Assembly: GCF_028858725.1 (NCBI RefSeq)
Contig: NC_084759.1
Span: 97,956,362 to 98,020,361, forward strand
Length of the DNA stretch: 64,000 bases
DNA from: Colius striatus
Taxonomy: Eukaryota > Chordata > Aves > Coliiformes > Coliidae
Direction: 5' to 3'
Shown: piece after piece, positions 1 through 13,600 of the stretch
How positions within the stretch are numbered: the stretch's first letter is position 1
How the letters are laid out: each line of letters starts with the position of its first letter
Position numbers and translations under genes: made by a program
The notes under the pieces: model-generated
The model's input: only the letters and a program-made list of their open reading frames with translations
Database searches by the model: none
What the model was told of the DNA's origin: nothing

Positions 1-1317
1 ACCTTCATAGGAAACTGTATGAGTCTGACTCTTCCTCAGAAAAAAATTAAACCATTAACAATGTGTATGCTAGTGAAATGGTAATCTTGCTTTTGATGTT
101 CATAGAAGAGTCAAAAAATACTCTATTTCCATATTTTACTACATATGCTCATTTTATATACACTCAAAAGTAACTAAATACAATCACCTTTTCTTTTCCA
201 CTGTTGAACATGTAGCCCTTTGATTTCAAGGCTGTCAAGATAAAGCAGATAAAGACAAACTTCAGATTTGACGGGTACAAGTCTTTTGTAGCCTCTCATT
301 TCAAGAGGGATACGTTGCCAGGGGCACAGAATCTCATAGACACATGAAAAAATGGTGAAGGTTATCTGACTTTCATATTATGTTTCCTTCGTGACAGATG
401 AAGTTTAGGCAAATATCCAGGAAATCGTAATCAGGCAGATTAGCTTCCTTAAACCAACAAAAAAGGGAGAGAAAGTACACTCATCCCAGCCTTTGCTGAT
501 GACAGACATCAGGAAAATTGGTTGATTCCTTCTCTTTGAACCTCTTTCAAAGTTCTGTCTAAAATTCTGCTCGCAGAAGCTCTTGAATTAAGCCCTCGTG
601 AACCAATCCCCTTCGGTTAACAGCAAAGATAGTGAGTCAAAGCTAAGACTTCACATAAGGTGCAGAGTGGGGCAGAAAATTTAACTGGTGCTTCAAAAAA
701 CAAAAATTAGCTGTACAGAAGGTTGCGTGTTCAAATGTTGGGTAAAAATTCTTGGCTTGCCCAACAATATTTATATTAACTTACAATGTTATGTGTAATA
801 TATAATTGTTGCACCTGCAGCACACATGGTGCACAAAACAAACCCTTTTTAGTGAAGTTGAGACAATTTTTATGGGAAAGTGGAGAAGTGGAAGGAAGAA
901 ATAGATATGATGTAGAAAAATTGAAACCTCAGGTTTTGGATATGCTGGAGATTTTCTTTAGCCACCACATACTTTGAGAACCATTGCCCTCTTAACATAT
1001 GTGAAGTTATTTTGACAGAGCAATAAGGAGATGGATAGACAAGTTGTCAACCATAGACTTCAAGAAGTGACTCAGACATACTACTAACATTGCCCGAGTT
1101 TTCAGTGGTTTTCTGGAGTTGTGCTGATCTTTGTGTAGACGTAACCTCATGAAGAATTAGATTAAACAAACATTATGCTTTGAAAAGCTGGTACACTTCC
1201 TAAAACATCAAAGCCAAATATATGGAGTGAAATATCAGTATCTCTGCAACTGTAAGGGAACTGAGAGTGAAATTGCGTAATGTTTCAGAGCAATCATTAT
1301 CAAAAATTATCTTAATA

Positions 1318-1410
1318 ATATGGTTTAGTGGTGAACTTCGCAGTGTTATGTTTACAGTTGGACTTGATGATCTTAAGGGTCTTTTCCAACCTAAATGATT
1401 CTGTGATTCT
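1318..1410 (+). repeat. CR1-like LINE 3' tail
   Basis: GGTTTAGTGG near the start and TCTTTTCCAACCTAAATGAT then TCTGTGATTCT at the end match the 3' end of avian CR1 LINEs, in sense orientation. Only about 90 bp remain. A second CR1 begins immediately after it. Confidence 0.8.
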
Positions 1411-1941
1411 AAAAGACGTCTACTTCATCTAGAGTACTGTGTACAGTTCTGGGCTCCTCAGCTCAGGAGAGAGAGAACTTCTGGAGGGAGTCCAGCGCAG
1501 GGCCACCAAGATGATCAGGGGACTGAAACATCTTTCATAAAATGAAAGCCTGCAGGAACTAGAGCTGTTTAGCCTGGAAAAGAGAACACTGAGGGGGGAT
1601 CTTATTAACATTTACAAATATCTAAAGGGTGGATATCAGGAGGTTGGGGCATCCCTGTTTTCTATTGTATCTAGCAACAGGACAAGGGGTAATGGGATGA
1701 AGCTGGGACACAAAAAGTTCCATTTAAACATAAGAAGAAACTGTTTCACTGTGAGGGTGAGGGAGCCCTGGCACAGGCTGTCCAGGGAGGGTGTGGAGTC
1801 TCCGTCCTTGGAGGCCTTCAAGACCTACCTGGACATGTTGCTGTGTGACCTGATCTAGGTTGACCTGCTTCTGCAGGGAGGTTGGACTAGATGATCTCTA
1901 AAGGTCCCTTCCAACCCTATCATTCTACGATTCTATGATTC
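1411..1941 (+). repeat. CR1 LINE fragment (sense)
   Basis: A 5'-truncated avian CR1 retrotransposon. It has the typical blocks GTTCTGGGCTCCTCAGCTCA, GACAAGGGGTAATGG, GGTTGGACTAGATGATCTC and the tail ATTCTACGATTCTATGATTC. It encodes only the very end of ORF2 and is non-functional. Confidence 0.95.
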
Positions 1942-4324
1942 AACTGTGTGTGCCTGAGTTCCACTCTTCCAAATTGCAGGGGAAAGTAGGGATTACTTTC
2001 CTCCTTGACGGCTAAATACTACCAATGTTTTTTTGTGTGTGTGACAAGTACTTCTGGTACAGAGAGGAAGGCAGAATTACACAATAAACAGGCAGCAGGC
2101 AATGCAATTTTTATGTTCTTGCACTATCTACTCTCCCAGAGTTCATTCATTTACCATGAGCTGGCATGAATTACATTCTTTATGAATTACTCTGATTTGT
2201 ACAGATGTGAAAATGGGTGTCACTATCTCCCACTCTTTAGTTAAAATGAATATGTGTCTTATACGTGCCCCCTTAACTAGCATAGCAGATACGGTGTGGA
2301 CCTCCAAGACCACATCTTTTTAATGATCATTTGAGTATATGTGGACATAGAGGTCTCTGATTGCCTACTCGACATTACCTGGACAGTCTTGCCTGCAAAT
2401 TGGGGGAAATGTATCTGTGACCTCCCACAGAAGTCTGTTCTAAGAAGCTGTTTCACCAAAAGTTTATTTTGTATTAAGTCTGCAGGACTTGTGTGTGAAT
2501 GTCTGATTGTGTCTTTTTTTTAATGTCTGCTCCTGAAAAGAAGCTGCACTTCAGACTATTGTTTCCTTCAGTCTGAAGATTTTTTTTAAGCCCAAAGTAT
2601 TAAAAACTGCCGTTAGGCTGGTGATTTAAAAGATAGAGGGTTTGGGTTTTTTTAATTTTGTAAGTGATGGATAGTAGTAAAATAAAAGAAAATTTAAAGG
2701 AAAGTTCAAGTGTGAAGAAAGGGTAATAGCCAGTTTTATATTCTATGCATGCTTTTTGTAAGCTTGTGTAATTCAAAAAACTTGTATAAAAAAACTCCAC
2801 TTTATTAGCCATTATTTCTTAGGTCTATCATTTTTTATGCAGAATTCCTATGACTCCAAGAGGATTTCTGAGTGATACAGAAAGAAATTATTTTATTTCA
2901 AAAGAGTTACCACGTGCAATCTTTGTCAAGTAAAAGAGAATGCAAGAGGCTTGTACAGAAGGTTTGGGATGGTCGTCAGGCCAAGGAATGTTGAGCCAGG
3001 AGCTTCCCGAAGTGTGATCCCATGAGAGCCAGTGACTAACTGGGTAACCCTGGGCAAATCACTTGACCTTCTTTTGTACCCTAGTCATCCTCACTGAAAA
3101 TTAGGTGAAAGGCATGACCTCACTGAAAAACACATGCTTCATCAGAGCTGAGCTTTTTTAAGAAAACAAATTACAATATCTGCAGCATTTTTTAGCATAC
3201 TGTGTCACTTTGAATGTATCCTGTGGTCAAATTCAGTGCAAGAGCTTACTTTGACATGCTGTTAAGTTCAAGCATATAGAGATCTATGTATGTATATTAA
3301 CAAGGTTATTGGGTTTTATTCCAGAAGAGACACCACAATTTGTGTTTGAGCAAAAGCTGTGTTTTATTTGCTGCACACTGAGGACCCTTTTTGGTTTTTT
3401 TTTTATTCCTGTGCTTGAGATATCAGCGGAAAATAAATGAGATTAGAGTAAATTTTGCATGCTCTTCACTCAGAGAACCTCTAGAGATAATCTAGCATCA
3501 TATTTTAAGAAAATCCAGAAATATCCAGACTTCTGTTTTGCTTTCCAGTGCTTCTGGGAAGAAAATAGCTGCAGTGCAATGGGCTTCACTGCACATCCAA
3601 CACAGCTCTGATGGCCACCTGATTTACTTGCAGAACTCTTTGTGTCCTGATATTTAGAAAGAATCTAAGTTTTAGCTGACTTATCATAATCATTTTGGAG
3701 TATTCCCACCTTATATTAGGAATATACACCCCATTCCTACAAGGTGTAAGAATTCTTTTTAAACCCATTGAAGGTATTATTTCCTGTTGGGCTATAACAG
3801 GTGTTGAGCTTCAATAGTTGTTGGGGTAGGGGAGCTTATGCAGTGCAAGGTCCACCATAAGTAGTGCAGACAGTGCAGGTGACTGCTGACTGCTGTTGGC
3901 TCTCTCTTGCTTCAGGATCTAAGCAGTCTGAACTTTGCCAAGAGCCCCTTGTTCCAAAATATACTCGAGTCCAAAGTGTGCAGGTTTCTTTCATACCGCT
4001 TTTAACAGTTTATTGATGTACATTTTGTCTCATCTCAAGGGGAGAGGGAAGGCTGTGAGGAAGTCTGTCAGTCCATCTAGGTGGTTGGTCTTTTTGCTGT
4101 TTGGGAAGGAACCAATTTACAAGAAGGCTAGCTCCTCTTCACTTGCATGAGGGTAAACCCTGCCTCCTCGCCATCTGTTTCTTTTACCATTTGGTGCATT
4201 CCTACAGCATAACTTCACTAAACACCATCCTGCTGGCAAAATTATGTCATTCTCACTCAGTGGGAACTGTCAACAGCAGTAAGATGCTTCATTAAGTAGA
4301 AAACATCAGATGATCTACTAACCC

Positions 4325-4680
4325 ATTCTCAATCAGTCATTTTACACAGCTGCTGGGAGCCACATTGCCAGCTCGCATTCAGGTGGATGTTGATCAGCAC
4401 TCTCACATCCTTTTCTGTTGTACAGCTTTCTAGGCACACATCCCTAAGCCTGTAGTGTTACTACAGGTTTGTTGTTGCCCAGGTGCAGGACCTGGCACTT
4501 GGCCTTGTTGAACCTCATACAATTGACCTCAGTCCATCACTCCAGCCTGTCCAGGTCTCTCAATCAGTTCAACATTCCCACTCAAATTGGTGCAGTCTAC
4601 AAACTTACAGAGGGCCCACTTGACCCCCTCACCCAAATCATTGATAAAGGTATTATGCTTACATACAGGGTTACTTGAAG
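4325..4680 (-). repeat. Old interspersed avian repeat, CR1-like, antisense
   Basis: The blocks CCCAGGTGCAGGACCTGGCA, TTGGCCTTGTTGAACCTCAT, CCAGCCTGTCCAGGTCTCTC and CAAATCATTGATAAAG recur in bird genomes in CR1-related repeats. The copy is diverged. I infer a minus orientation but am unsure of the subfamily and the exact ends. Confidence 0.55.
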
Positions 4681-7495
4681 AATCACCTGTAACCTTTTCA
4701 CTTTGGTTCTTGTGAAAGGAAACTTCCACCAGTAAAAGCCAGAAACAATCCCAATATTGTCCTGAGCAATATAACACCAGCATGTTTATGTATGCAAAGC
4801 AGCAGGGGTTCTCAATTTGCTAGTTTGCACCCATCTATTATTCATATCCTCTTGAACATGCATTATGTGCCATATGAGGTTACTCAGATAAACTTTTTAG
4901 AACCATTTTCCAGCTTTTCTTTTCACTCAGAACTATTCACTACCAAGTCAAATGACTTAGAAATGAAACTCCTTTTCCACTGAGAGAATTTCATTGCCTT
5001 ATTTCACAAGCATGCTGCAGTGAAGTAATTTCTTACAGTTACAACTTTAAGCAGTCTTGGGACATTAAACACAAAAGCATTCTTCTTGCAACCTTTAAGC
5101 ATACAAGTTATCTCAGAGAAGTTTGCTGTAGGCTTAGGTCTAGTCAGCACAGTGTTTTCTTGCTTGCTAGGCTAATTGTTTTGCAGATATTTCCGTTTCA
5201 TTGATAGGTAGTATATTCAAGTGCAGAGATTGAAGTCAAATACAAGAAATTGAATAGCTCTGCAAAACAGAGCATATGTGGTCCTGATTTGAATGGGGAG
5301 CTGTGGCACATACTGAAGGGTCTGTCAACAGTAGATAGAGGATAGGCCTAAAGCTCTCTCTAGTAAATATGGGCTTAAGTTAGTGGAACACTGGTAAATG
5401 TGTTGCAAGAAGTTACTCTATGTCAGCAGAAAATTGTTCTAGTTATATGACTGCTAGGCATGTGTTGAGGTTGATAAACCTGTCAGCTCTGCTCATAGTT
5501 CTCAGACATGAGGTGTGACCTCGTGTCATTCAGTACATGAGTATGAATGCAAAGTTAGTGATAACACTTTCTATATAGAACAGCAGCCAAAAATAACATC
5601 ATCTTTGTGTTTCCTGAGGATGCTCATTGACTGTGCCTTGGACTTTGGCGATGCAAGAGATAGTCCTCATTGGCACAGTAGCTGCTGGCCCCTGACACTT
5701 CTGCTGAATTTGCTCCACAGGTTAAAAGTGATGCACTGATTATTTGGTTCTGTGTCAGAGAAATGTATCTGTTTGAAATAATAATCTTAATAGTGAACCA
5801 TTTTGGTCAGCACCAGCATTAAGCTTAAATAAAACAAAGATGCCATCTCTTCAGAGCAAGTATTTATGTAGTGCTATATCAAATTGAAACTTGACATGTA
5901 CATATTGATATTCAGCCATGTCTCAGTACAGAGTATTGCATATATTTATTCTGATGCAGAATTATTTGACCCATATATAATAAGTATGGCCAAAAGAATG
6001 TGAGTTTACCTATCAGAAAAAAATAAGCCAAAACCTTGCATGTAGAACACACCAGTTATTACACATGCTTTTAGTAGGAAAGTTTGATTCATTATGTTTT
6101 TGCAGCAACATATTTGTGTTATAAGATTGCAACAGCAGTTAGAAAAAGTAGCAATAAGAGGGAAAGGAGTATTAGCTCTCATCACTGTTAACCCAGGGTC
6201 TCCAAAAAAATTCTTCCTAGCATTTATAATGCTACAAGACTACTTTTAGTCAAATAGTAGCTGTATCTGAATGACGTTGGTAAGTGTGTGCACATCAAGG
6301 GAACAGAGTCAAAAAGAGAAATACATTTCTCCATTTTCCTTCCCACCTTCCTGCCAGAAGGGACCCAATAGCTGCAGAAGACAGACTGTTCTCAGTCATC
6401 ACTGGTACAACTAGAAGTGATAGATCAAGATTTTCTTGTCACTTTTCCTGTAGCTCCATCCTTAGGTCGGAACTCAGCATGTGAATAAGGCTTCCAGCTG
6501 ATACCTTGGCTTCTCTAACAGGACAGAAACCCTGATTTCTGATCTCCTGCAGCCTTAGCACACACTTCTGGTCAGATAGCTAATCTCCTAATCTCAAATA
6601 GAGTTTGGGAGCGGGTACTGCCTCCATCTCTTTCCTCTTGGCTTCTCTCCCAGAGCAGATAAAAACGTAACAGCATTTTTTTTTATAAAGCAAATAGGTG
6701 AAATTAGCTGATTTTCTTCTTTTCCAGCCTTCATTGTAGGTGATGGTGTTGTTATTGTTGTTGTTGGTATTATTATTGTCATACCTATTACTATGAATAT
6801 CAGAATACGATGTCTTGCCATCAGTGTCCCTACTTGTGTTACCTTACAGCTGGTCTACAGCAGTTATACCAGAATATAAAGCTGATGACTTTTAGCTACT
6901 GCAGAATAATACAAGGTGTCTTTTCAGATGCTTTTTGAGGACATCAGGTTTATTTCTCAGCAGTAGCTTTGATGTCTTTGTCCTTGCCATTAAAGCTATC
7001 TTGGTCTAGCCTTGGATGTCTGATTGATCATCTCCTGGCCTAGGCTGAAGACTGTGTTAGGTTCAGGCTTGGGTTCCCTGTACCTTTGGTTCTTATTCTG
7101 TCTTCTACCTCTTAGACAGTAAATTGGCTGTGAAATAAAGGAAATTAAAGTTAAAGCTACTGTTTACATAGAGAAAGTGTGTTGTTTGCAACCTATAATT
7201 GTTGCGCAGAGACTAGAGAAGATGAGGATCCCTGATCTACAGAAAAGATTGCACCAATTCAATGACTGAAGGCATTGCTTCCTTGCTATATGTAATGGTG
7301 TAAACTGTCACAGCTTTTATTTGTCTTCAAGCAGAGACCTCATGTTTCAAGTGGCCTGCTTTGGGCTGCTAATTAAAATTTGAGAATTAATTATACAATT
7401 TATTTTGTATAAATTGTATATTTGACTGTGAGCTCCAGCTGCTAAATGCTCTTATAGGTAGTCACTCCACTTTCTTTATTTTTTCATTTCTATAG

Positions 7496-7663
7496 GGCAC
7501 TTGCTTGGGCTTTCCCATGATGACTCCAAATTTTGTGAGGAGAACTTTGGCTCCATGGAAGACAAGCGCCTGATGTCCTCCATTCTGACTAGTATCGATG
7601 CTTCCAAGCCCTGGTCCAAGTGCACTTCAGCAACTATAACAGAATTTTTTGATGATGGTCATG
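7496..7663 (+). CDS. ADAMTS5: ADAMTS5 exon 3: end of catalytic domain
   Basis: 168 nt, entered in phase 1 (acceptor TATAG) and left in phase 1 (donor GTATGTA). It encodes [10 protein letters not shown], the second half of the HExxHxxGxxH zinc site; the HEL half should end exon 2, outside the window. The rest of the catalytic domain follows, up to FFDDGHG. ADAMTS1 exon 4 (56520-56687) is its exact counterpart in length and phase. Confidence 0.96.
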
Positions 7664-10600
7664 GTATGTATTATCACACCTTGTGTCAGCTGCTTGTTAG
7701 CATTTGCTGTAAGCAGATTCTTTAATAAGAAATTTTATACCAGATTGTTTATTTCTTACTCATCTTCAGGCCTATCTTGGAAGTGCTTGCAAAACAAGGC
7801 AAAGGTCTAAAAGGCTGGCAGAGCCTCACCCGCCCTTTGCATAATTCCAATGCAAGAGAAAAGAAAGAGTTGATGGAGTGTTTGTTGGCAATAATTTGGT
7901 TTGCAACATGGAGAGGTTTTTTTAAAAGCATTAAATTAGTCCTATCTTCCCAAATGCCATAGGTATGAGCTCAGAGTGTACTTTAAGCAGAGGACACAGT
8001 GAAATGGCTTATTCCTTACAGAAATTGAAATGGGTGATATGGTCTACTTAGCATTAGGCTACAGATATGAACAGAGTGTATATGTTCTTGTCACCATTAG
8101 TAACATTTATTATGTTTATAATGCAATTATATTTATTATGTTTATGTAGAGGGGCTGTAAACTAGAATTAAGACTCCTCTGTGCTGTATATGATAAAAGA
8201 TTACTTATGCCCCAGGAGCTTACCTTCCAAGTCATCTAACTAATAGTTGTTAAATATGTCATTTACCCTTTGGAGAATAAGTGCAAAACTTTGATTTTCC
8301 AAAAGTAATAGAAGAGCATGGTCTTGACTCTTTAATGAATTTTAAAGACTTCATTGTGCTCCCAAAGCAACTGCAGTTCTTAAACAAACTATTCAAATTC
8401 CAAAATGCTGAGATAAAAATGACATAATTGAGTGAAGGGATCAAGTTGTTATGGTAACCAAAATGCTTACGGATAAAAAGTATGGTATGTCTGCTGGATG
8501 TAAAGATTTTTTTACTTTTAAATGTTTTGTGCACTAATTTCAGCACTCTGAAATATTTTCTCCTCTTTTCCTCTATTGGAGAATGACTTCACTTTTTCTC
8601 TCAATTTTATTATATTCATTAATCTGTACTGTCCTGTTTTATGGTCTATGTTACTCTGGCGTTGGCTTAATATTACCAAGTAAGTTTCCTCATATGAAGA
8701 TTGTGTGGTTTTGACCAGCCAGCAATGAAGCACCACAACAGTCTCTTGCTCAGCGTCCCCCATTCACCCCCTATCCTCCTTATGATGGTGGAGACCCCAG
8801 TGAAATGGGAGGAAAAAGATCACCAAGGATGTTGTGGATTGAGACAAGGGCAGGGAGGGCTCACTGCCAATTATGGTTCCGGGCAAAACAGACTCCAGTA
8901 CTCAACTTAGAGAGGAAAGTAAGGAAAGTTTATCTACTACCTACAAGAAACAGAACAGAACAAAAAGCAAAAAGGGAGTAGGATGATTGATAAAATTACA
9001 CCAGCACTTTAAGATCTCCCTCTTCCATCTCTCCTTTCTTCCCGGGCCCAGCTCACTACTTCTGATATCTCTACCTCTTCCCCTCTCAATGGCTCAGGGG
9101 GGTAGAGAATGGGGGATGTGGTCAGTCTGTCACAGATGAGCTCTGCTACTTCTCTCTTTTCAGAGGAGGATAACTCCTGGCATTCTCCCTCTGCTCTGAT
9201 ATGGAGTACCTCCCATGGGACACAGTCCTTAGCGAACTTCTCTGGTGTAGCTCTTCCCAGCAGCTGTGGCTTCTGCCAATACAGGGTCCCTCACACAGGA
9301 TGCAGTCCTTAGTGAAAATCTCTGGCATGTGTTCTTCCTCACAGGGTCCCTCCCTTGGGACATAGCCTCTTCTGGGCATAATTTTAGTGAGCTTCTTTGG
9401 CATGGGTTCTTCCCCACAGCTTCTGTGAATATGGGGTCCCTCATAAGGGACACAGCCTCCTCTGGCCATAGTCACTGCCCTTGATGGGGAGTCTTTAATA
9501 AAATGCAAACAAATCTCAGCTTCACCAGTTCTCTCCACAGGATGCAGGGAAGTCTCTGTTCCAGCACACCTCCTCCTCTCTTCCCTCACTGCCCTTGGAG
9601 TCCGCATGGTTGTTTTTCTCTCTTTTCCCACTCCTTGGACCACCACCAGCCGGAAAAGAAGAAGGGGCAGAAGAAGGAAGAAACAGGAAGAACTCATCTT
9701 CCAGCTTCTTAAAAAGTGATCATGGAGATGTCTAATTGGCACAGCCCCAGAAGTGAGTCTGGCTCAGAGCTGGGGAGAGTTTTGAGCAACTTCTTACAGG
9801 AGCCATCTTTACAGTCCCTTCCCCCTTACTAGAAACGGTTTCATGTCAAACCATGACAGAGAGCTTTTCTTTTTGAGTGTAGTTACTGAGGTACAGTACA
9901 GTTCACTGGCTTAAAAAAGAAAGAGACCTCCCTCATCATCCATAAATTACCCCTGCAAGGAGCTCTGAACCACCTGTTCCTCTCCTGCTGCAGGCAAGTA
10001 GAAAGGTTGTTGTCATTTCTTTCCCTTTTTCTTGTGACTTTTCTCTTTATTATACATCCAGCTAGCTATTTACTTCAAAAATAAAGAAATCAGAGAGTAT
10101 TTTTTCCACCTTTGGCTTATTTGTACTTAGAGAGATGGCTGAAATTTGGATCCTTGTCCATGAGCTGGACCCAGTCTCCATGTGGAAGTAGGAGGGTCTG
10201 TAACACTCAGTCCTGCAAGTATAAGAATACAACTCTGCCATTTTTTTTCGGTAAAAGTAGGAGCTTCACATCCTTCAGAGCTGCATTATGGTCTCCTTGT
10301 TTAACACAAATGCTGAATTCTCATACAAGAAGTTTGACAGTCTTCAACTGCAGACTTTTTTCACAAAGTCATGTATTCTTTGCTGCATGTAAAGGGCTTA
10401 GGATCTCTCAGTCTGTTAACACATGGGTTAGGGTACCTTGCCCTTTCTAATACTCCTAAATAGTTATCACTCAGGCATGTAGTCTCTAAGAGTTATCAAC
10501 ATAATTAAATGATTTATAGAGAATTTGAACCTCTTCATAATCTCCTAGGAATCTGTTTTATTACTGATGCTATTGGTGTGATTTTAAACATACGATCTTT

Positions 10601-13600
10601 AGGGAGTCTCTTTTCTTGCTAGATCAGGCCTTCAGAGATCTTGTCTGAGTAACATTCTCTGTTGAAGTTTATAATTTTTCAATTAATTATTTAAACCATC
10701 GATTTATCTTAACACAAACACTATCTATGAAGTAAAAATGAAAATAAAGCATTTAAATTGCAGTTTATTTATTTATTTGTTGCATTATTTTAGGAAAGGA
10801 ACTTCTGGTTTTATCTTTTTATTCCAGCCAGTGAATAAATCCATAGCTCCATAATTCCCATTTCTTTTGTACTCTGAATGTACCAGAAACCACAGGATCC
10901 TAGTAGAGCATGACACGGCCTTGCAGACCACTTTGGGCTGATAGTAAAACAGTGCCAGTGTGCCATATTTCCATGTTTCCTTCAGAATAAGCATGTGTCT
11001 GCTTTTTGGGTTGCTCATTGTTTTTTGCTTAGCTGGAGCAGATGTACTGTCATATAGTTGCAGTGTTTTCCCTCCCATTCTGTTTTCAAAGAGGAGCTTC
11101 TCTTCAAACTTCATGCAGAAAGAAGAAAACCTGATCTCTCTTAAGTACTTCTAGCCAGAAGCAAAAAAAACCTTGACCATTAGGGTATAATTTTGAGTAG
11201 TGCTGCAGGCATAATGTAGATAAGAAAGGCATGAAATAGCAATTGCAACAAATAAAATACAGGTATTTGCATACCAGGGTTTCTTTTAGGATGTTTGTGA
11301 CCAGATTTTGGATAGTCACAAGAAGGTTATGTGGGAAACACTGAAGAAGAGGAGATTTTTCCATTCTCTGATAGGGAGCAAAAGCAGTTTGTACTAGGGT
11401 TTTGGTCAGAAGGGCACAAGTTTATGAGTTGTGCTTTGTGACAAGCGGCTTGGCAGCATTGGTGTGAGGAAATAAAGTGTTTCATCTGCTGCTCCTTATG
11501 GGTAAGAGTAATGAAATGTGAATTAAATTCATAAGTTTGGATCTATGAGGAGTATTCTGTTACAAAAGAACAGTCAATGTCTTAGCAAAGCTTTAAGTAA
11601 GTTTCCTGTATAAATTTAGATATTCACCCCACACTGTTGTACAGAAACCATCACAATCCTGACTCTCTGATTCCTTAACATTGCTTTGTCAGGTACTGAT
11701 GTTACCATTTTCTATATTTGAACAGGGATGTTGGGGTGCAGACCCATAATATGTACGTATTTACCATGTAGGTAGCTACTCCTAAACTGGGCATTTAGGT
11801 TCCAGTCACAGTACAGAGGGGTCTAATCAATGGTATCAGTGATCTGACTAGTCTCATCAGTTACATTAGTGGTGCTGACTTACACCATAAAGTCATTTGC
11901 CTGAGCAGTGAAACATCTGACTGCTGACTGAGTTGCAGACACCAGTGTTACATACAGTTCAAGTCAGCTAAATAAATCCCACTATAAATGTCTCATCGAA
12001 GGTCAACCAGGAGGTCTGGGGAGGATCAAGGTGCTTGATTCCCTGTCTCCTGAGGCCCACTCTGAGAACTATAAGCATGATTATCATGATATCACCGTTT
12101 GTTTTACACTCATGAGATGACCCCAGAGAGAAGTTTGACATTTAGGAAGAAAAGGCTCAGTTATTGTCCAGAAAATGCAACATTTATTGCCATCTGCTTT
12201 TAGCCAACCCTCTCTGAAGGTAGTAATTGTCTTTATTGTCATGCCAACCACTGGGCTGTGGTACAATTGCTTGCAGTTTATTGTGTTTAGTCAGAGTGCT
12301 CAGTGCTCTGTGCAACCTGAAACAAGAACTATTTCTATTGTAATTAATTTATATCCCGGTTATCTGCTTCCTGCACACATCTTATTCTATTTTCTTTTTT
12401 TCCTAAGATATATTACACATAACATTAAGGAGAGATAATGAAATGGCTTAATTAACACCGTCATCAGACAACAATGTTGATCTGTTCCAGGGCACACAGA
12501 TGTTCTTTGCTACTCAGAACAAAAAATGGGAATAGCGGGAAATGCACACTCTCACACTCTGTATGTTGCAACGTGATGTGGTCAATTGAAGCCCTCTCTT
12601 CTCTCAACCAGGGGCCCAGGGCAAACCATCCACCTGCTTCTTAACTGTCTTTACTGACCATTACAAGCAGGAGGTTGAACCAGCTGGTGGTAAAAACACC
12701 TGCACTTCACTGCAAGCTGTCTAAATGTAGACACTGCTACTATAAAAATGTAAAATGTTTCGATCTTCAATTTTGAATTTATCATGTAAGATCAACTGGA
12801 ACACCTGATTTTGCAGAAACTACACTTTGTTTCCTCAGAGCAGTATTGATTAAGGAGAAGTTTGGATCTCATTCCCCTGTGTTCTGGAGGGGAAAAAAAT
12901 GCTGTATTTGCTATATAAGCTTGTGAAATGTGTAAGTTCTTCCCATATGAAAGGTATTCAAGTGGGTGTTAACAACAATGAATTGATAGATTGGGTCTAT
13001 GCAAGGATGATGTGACTTTTCTTTGTCTTTTTTCTCCATACTTCCAATCATGTCAATCCTGGTAGATCTCAGTGATGAGCAGTGGTATCTGTAATGGTGA
13101 AACTTAAGTGTTATTACAATGTTTTCTAGTACTGAACAGTTCCATCTGGGAGTTTAATAAACTGCAGTATATATAGTACTGTATACTAATGCTGACATGC
13201 TAGTGCCTTCCCATCACCTCATTAACACTGTTCTAGCTTCCTCCCTTATCACAAGCTATATGAAGTAGGACCTCCACTTTTACTTATTTTTAGAAAGTGT
13301 ATTTTTGACAGCAACTTTTGCCAATTATGTGCTTTTCATAAATTCCAGAAAAAAAAATCTGTGCTTCCTCACACTTCACCACTATGTCTAATAATTTACA
13401 CTACAATGGGCTTTAACACTAAGGTACTTTTAATTATCTTTATCTCATGGCACTCTGCTTATCAGTTAGCATTGGCACAGCTTGTAAAATGTCAGCATAA
13501 TGCAGATCAAGGATAAAGATATATAGCAGGGTCAGCAAAGGACAAATGGAACAGCTTTAACAAGGCAAGAATTTTTTGGTAGTGATGATGCAGAAGGAAT

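Larger units (their letters stand above)
1..7495 (+). other. ADAMTS5: ADAMTS5 intron 2 (3' part)
   Basis: Non-coding, AT-rich DNA upstream of exon 3. It holds the CR1 copies at 1318-1941 and an old antisense repeat near 4325-4680. No conserved protein is seen in any frame; the short ORFs here have no recognisable similarity. Confidence 0.8.

Noticed and set aside
9146..9742. 198-codon minus-strand frame
   Set aside because: It lies within the ERV LTR; the apparent repeats of the protein (EGPCEEE-like) reflect the LTR's internal modules, not a gene.
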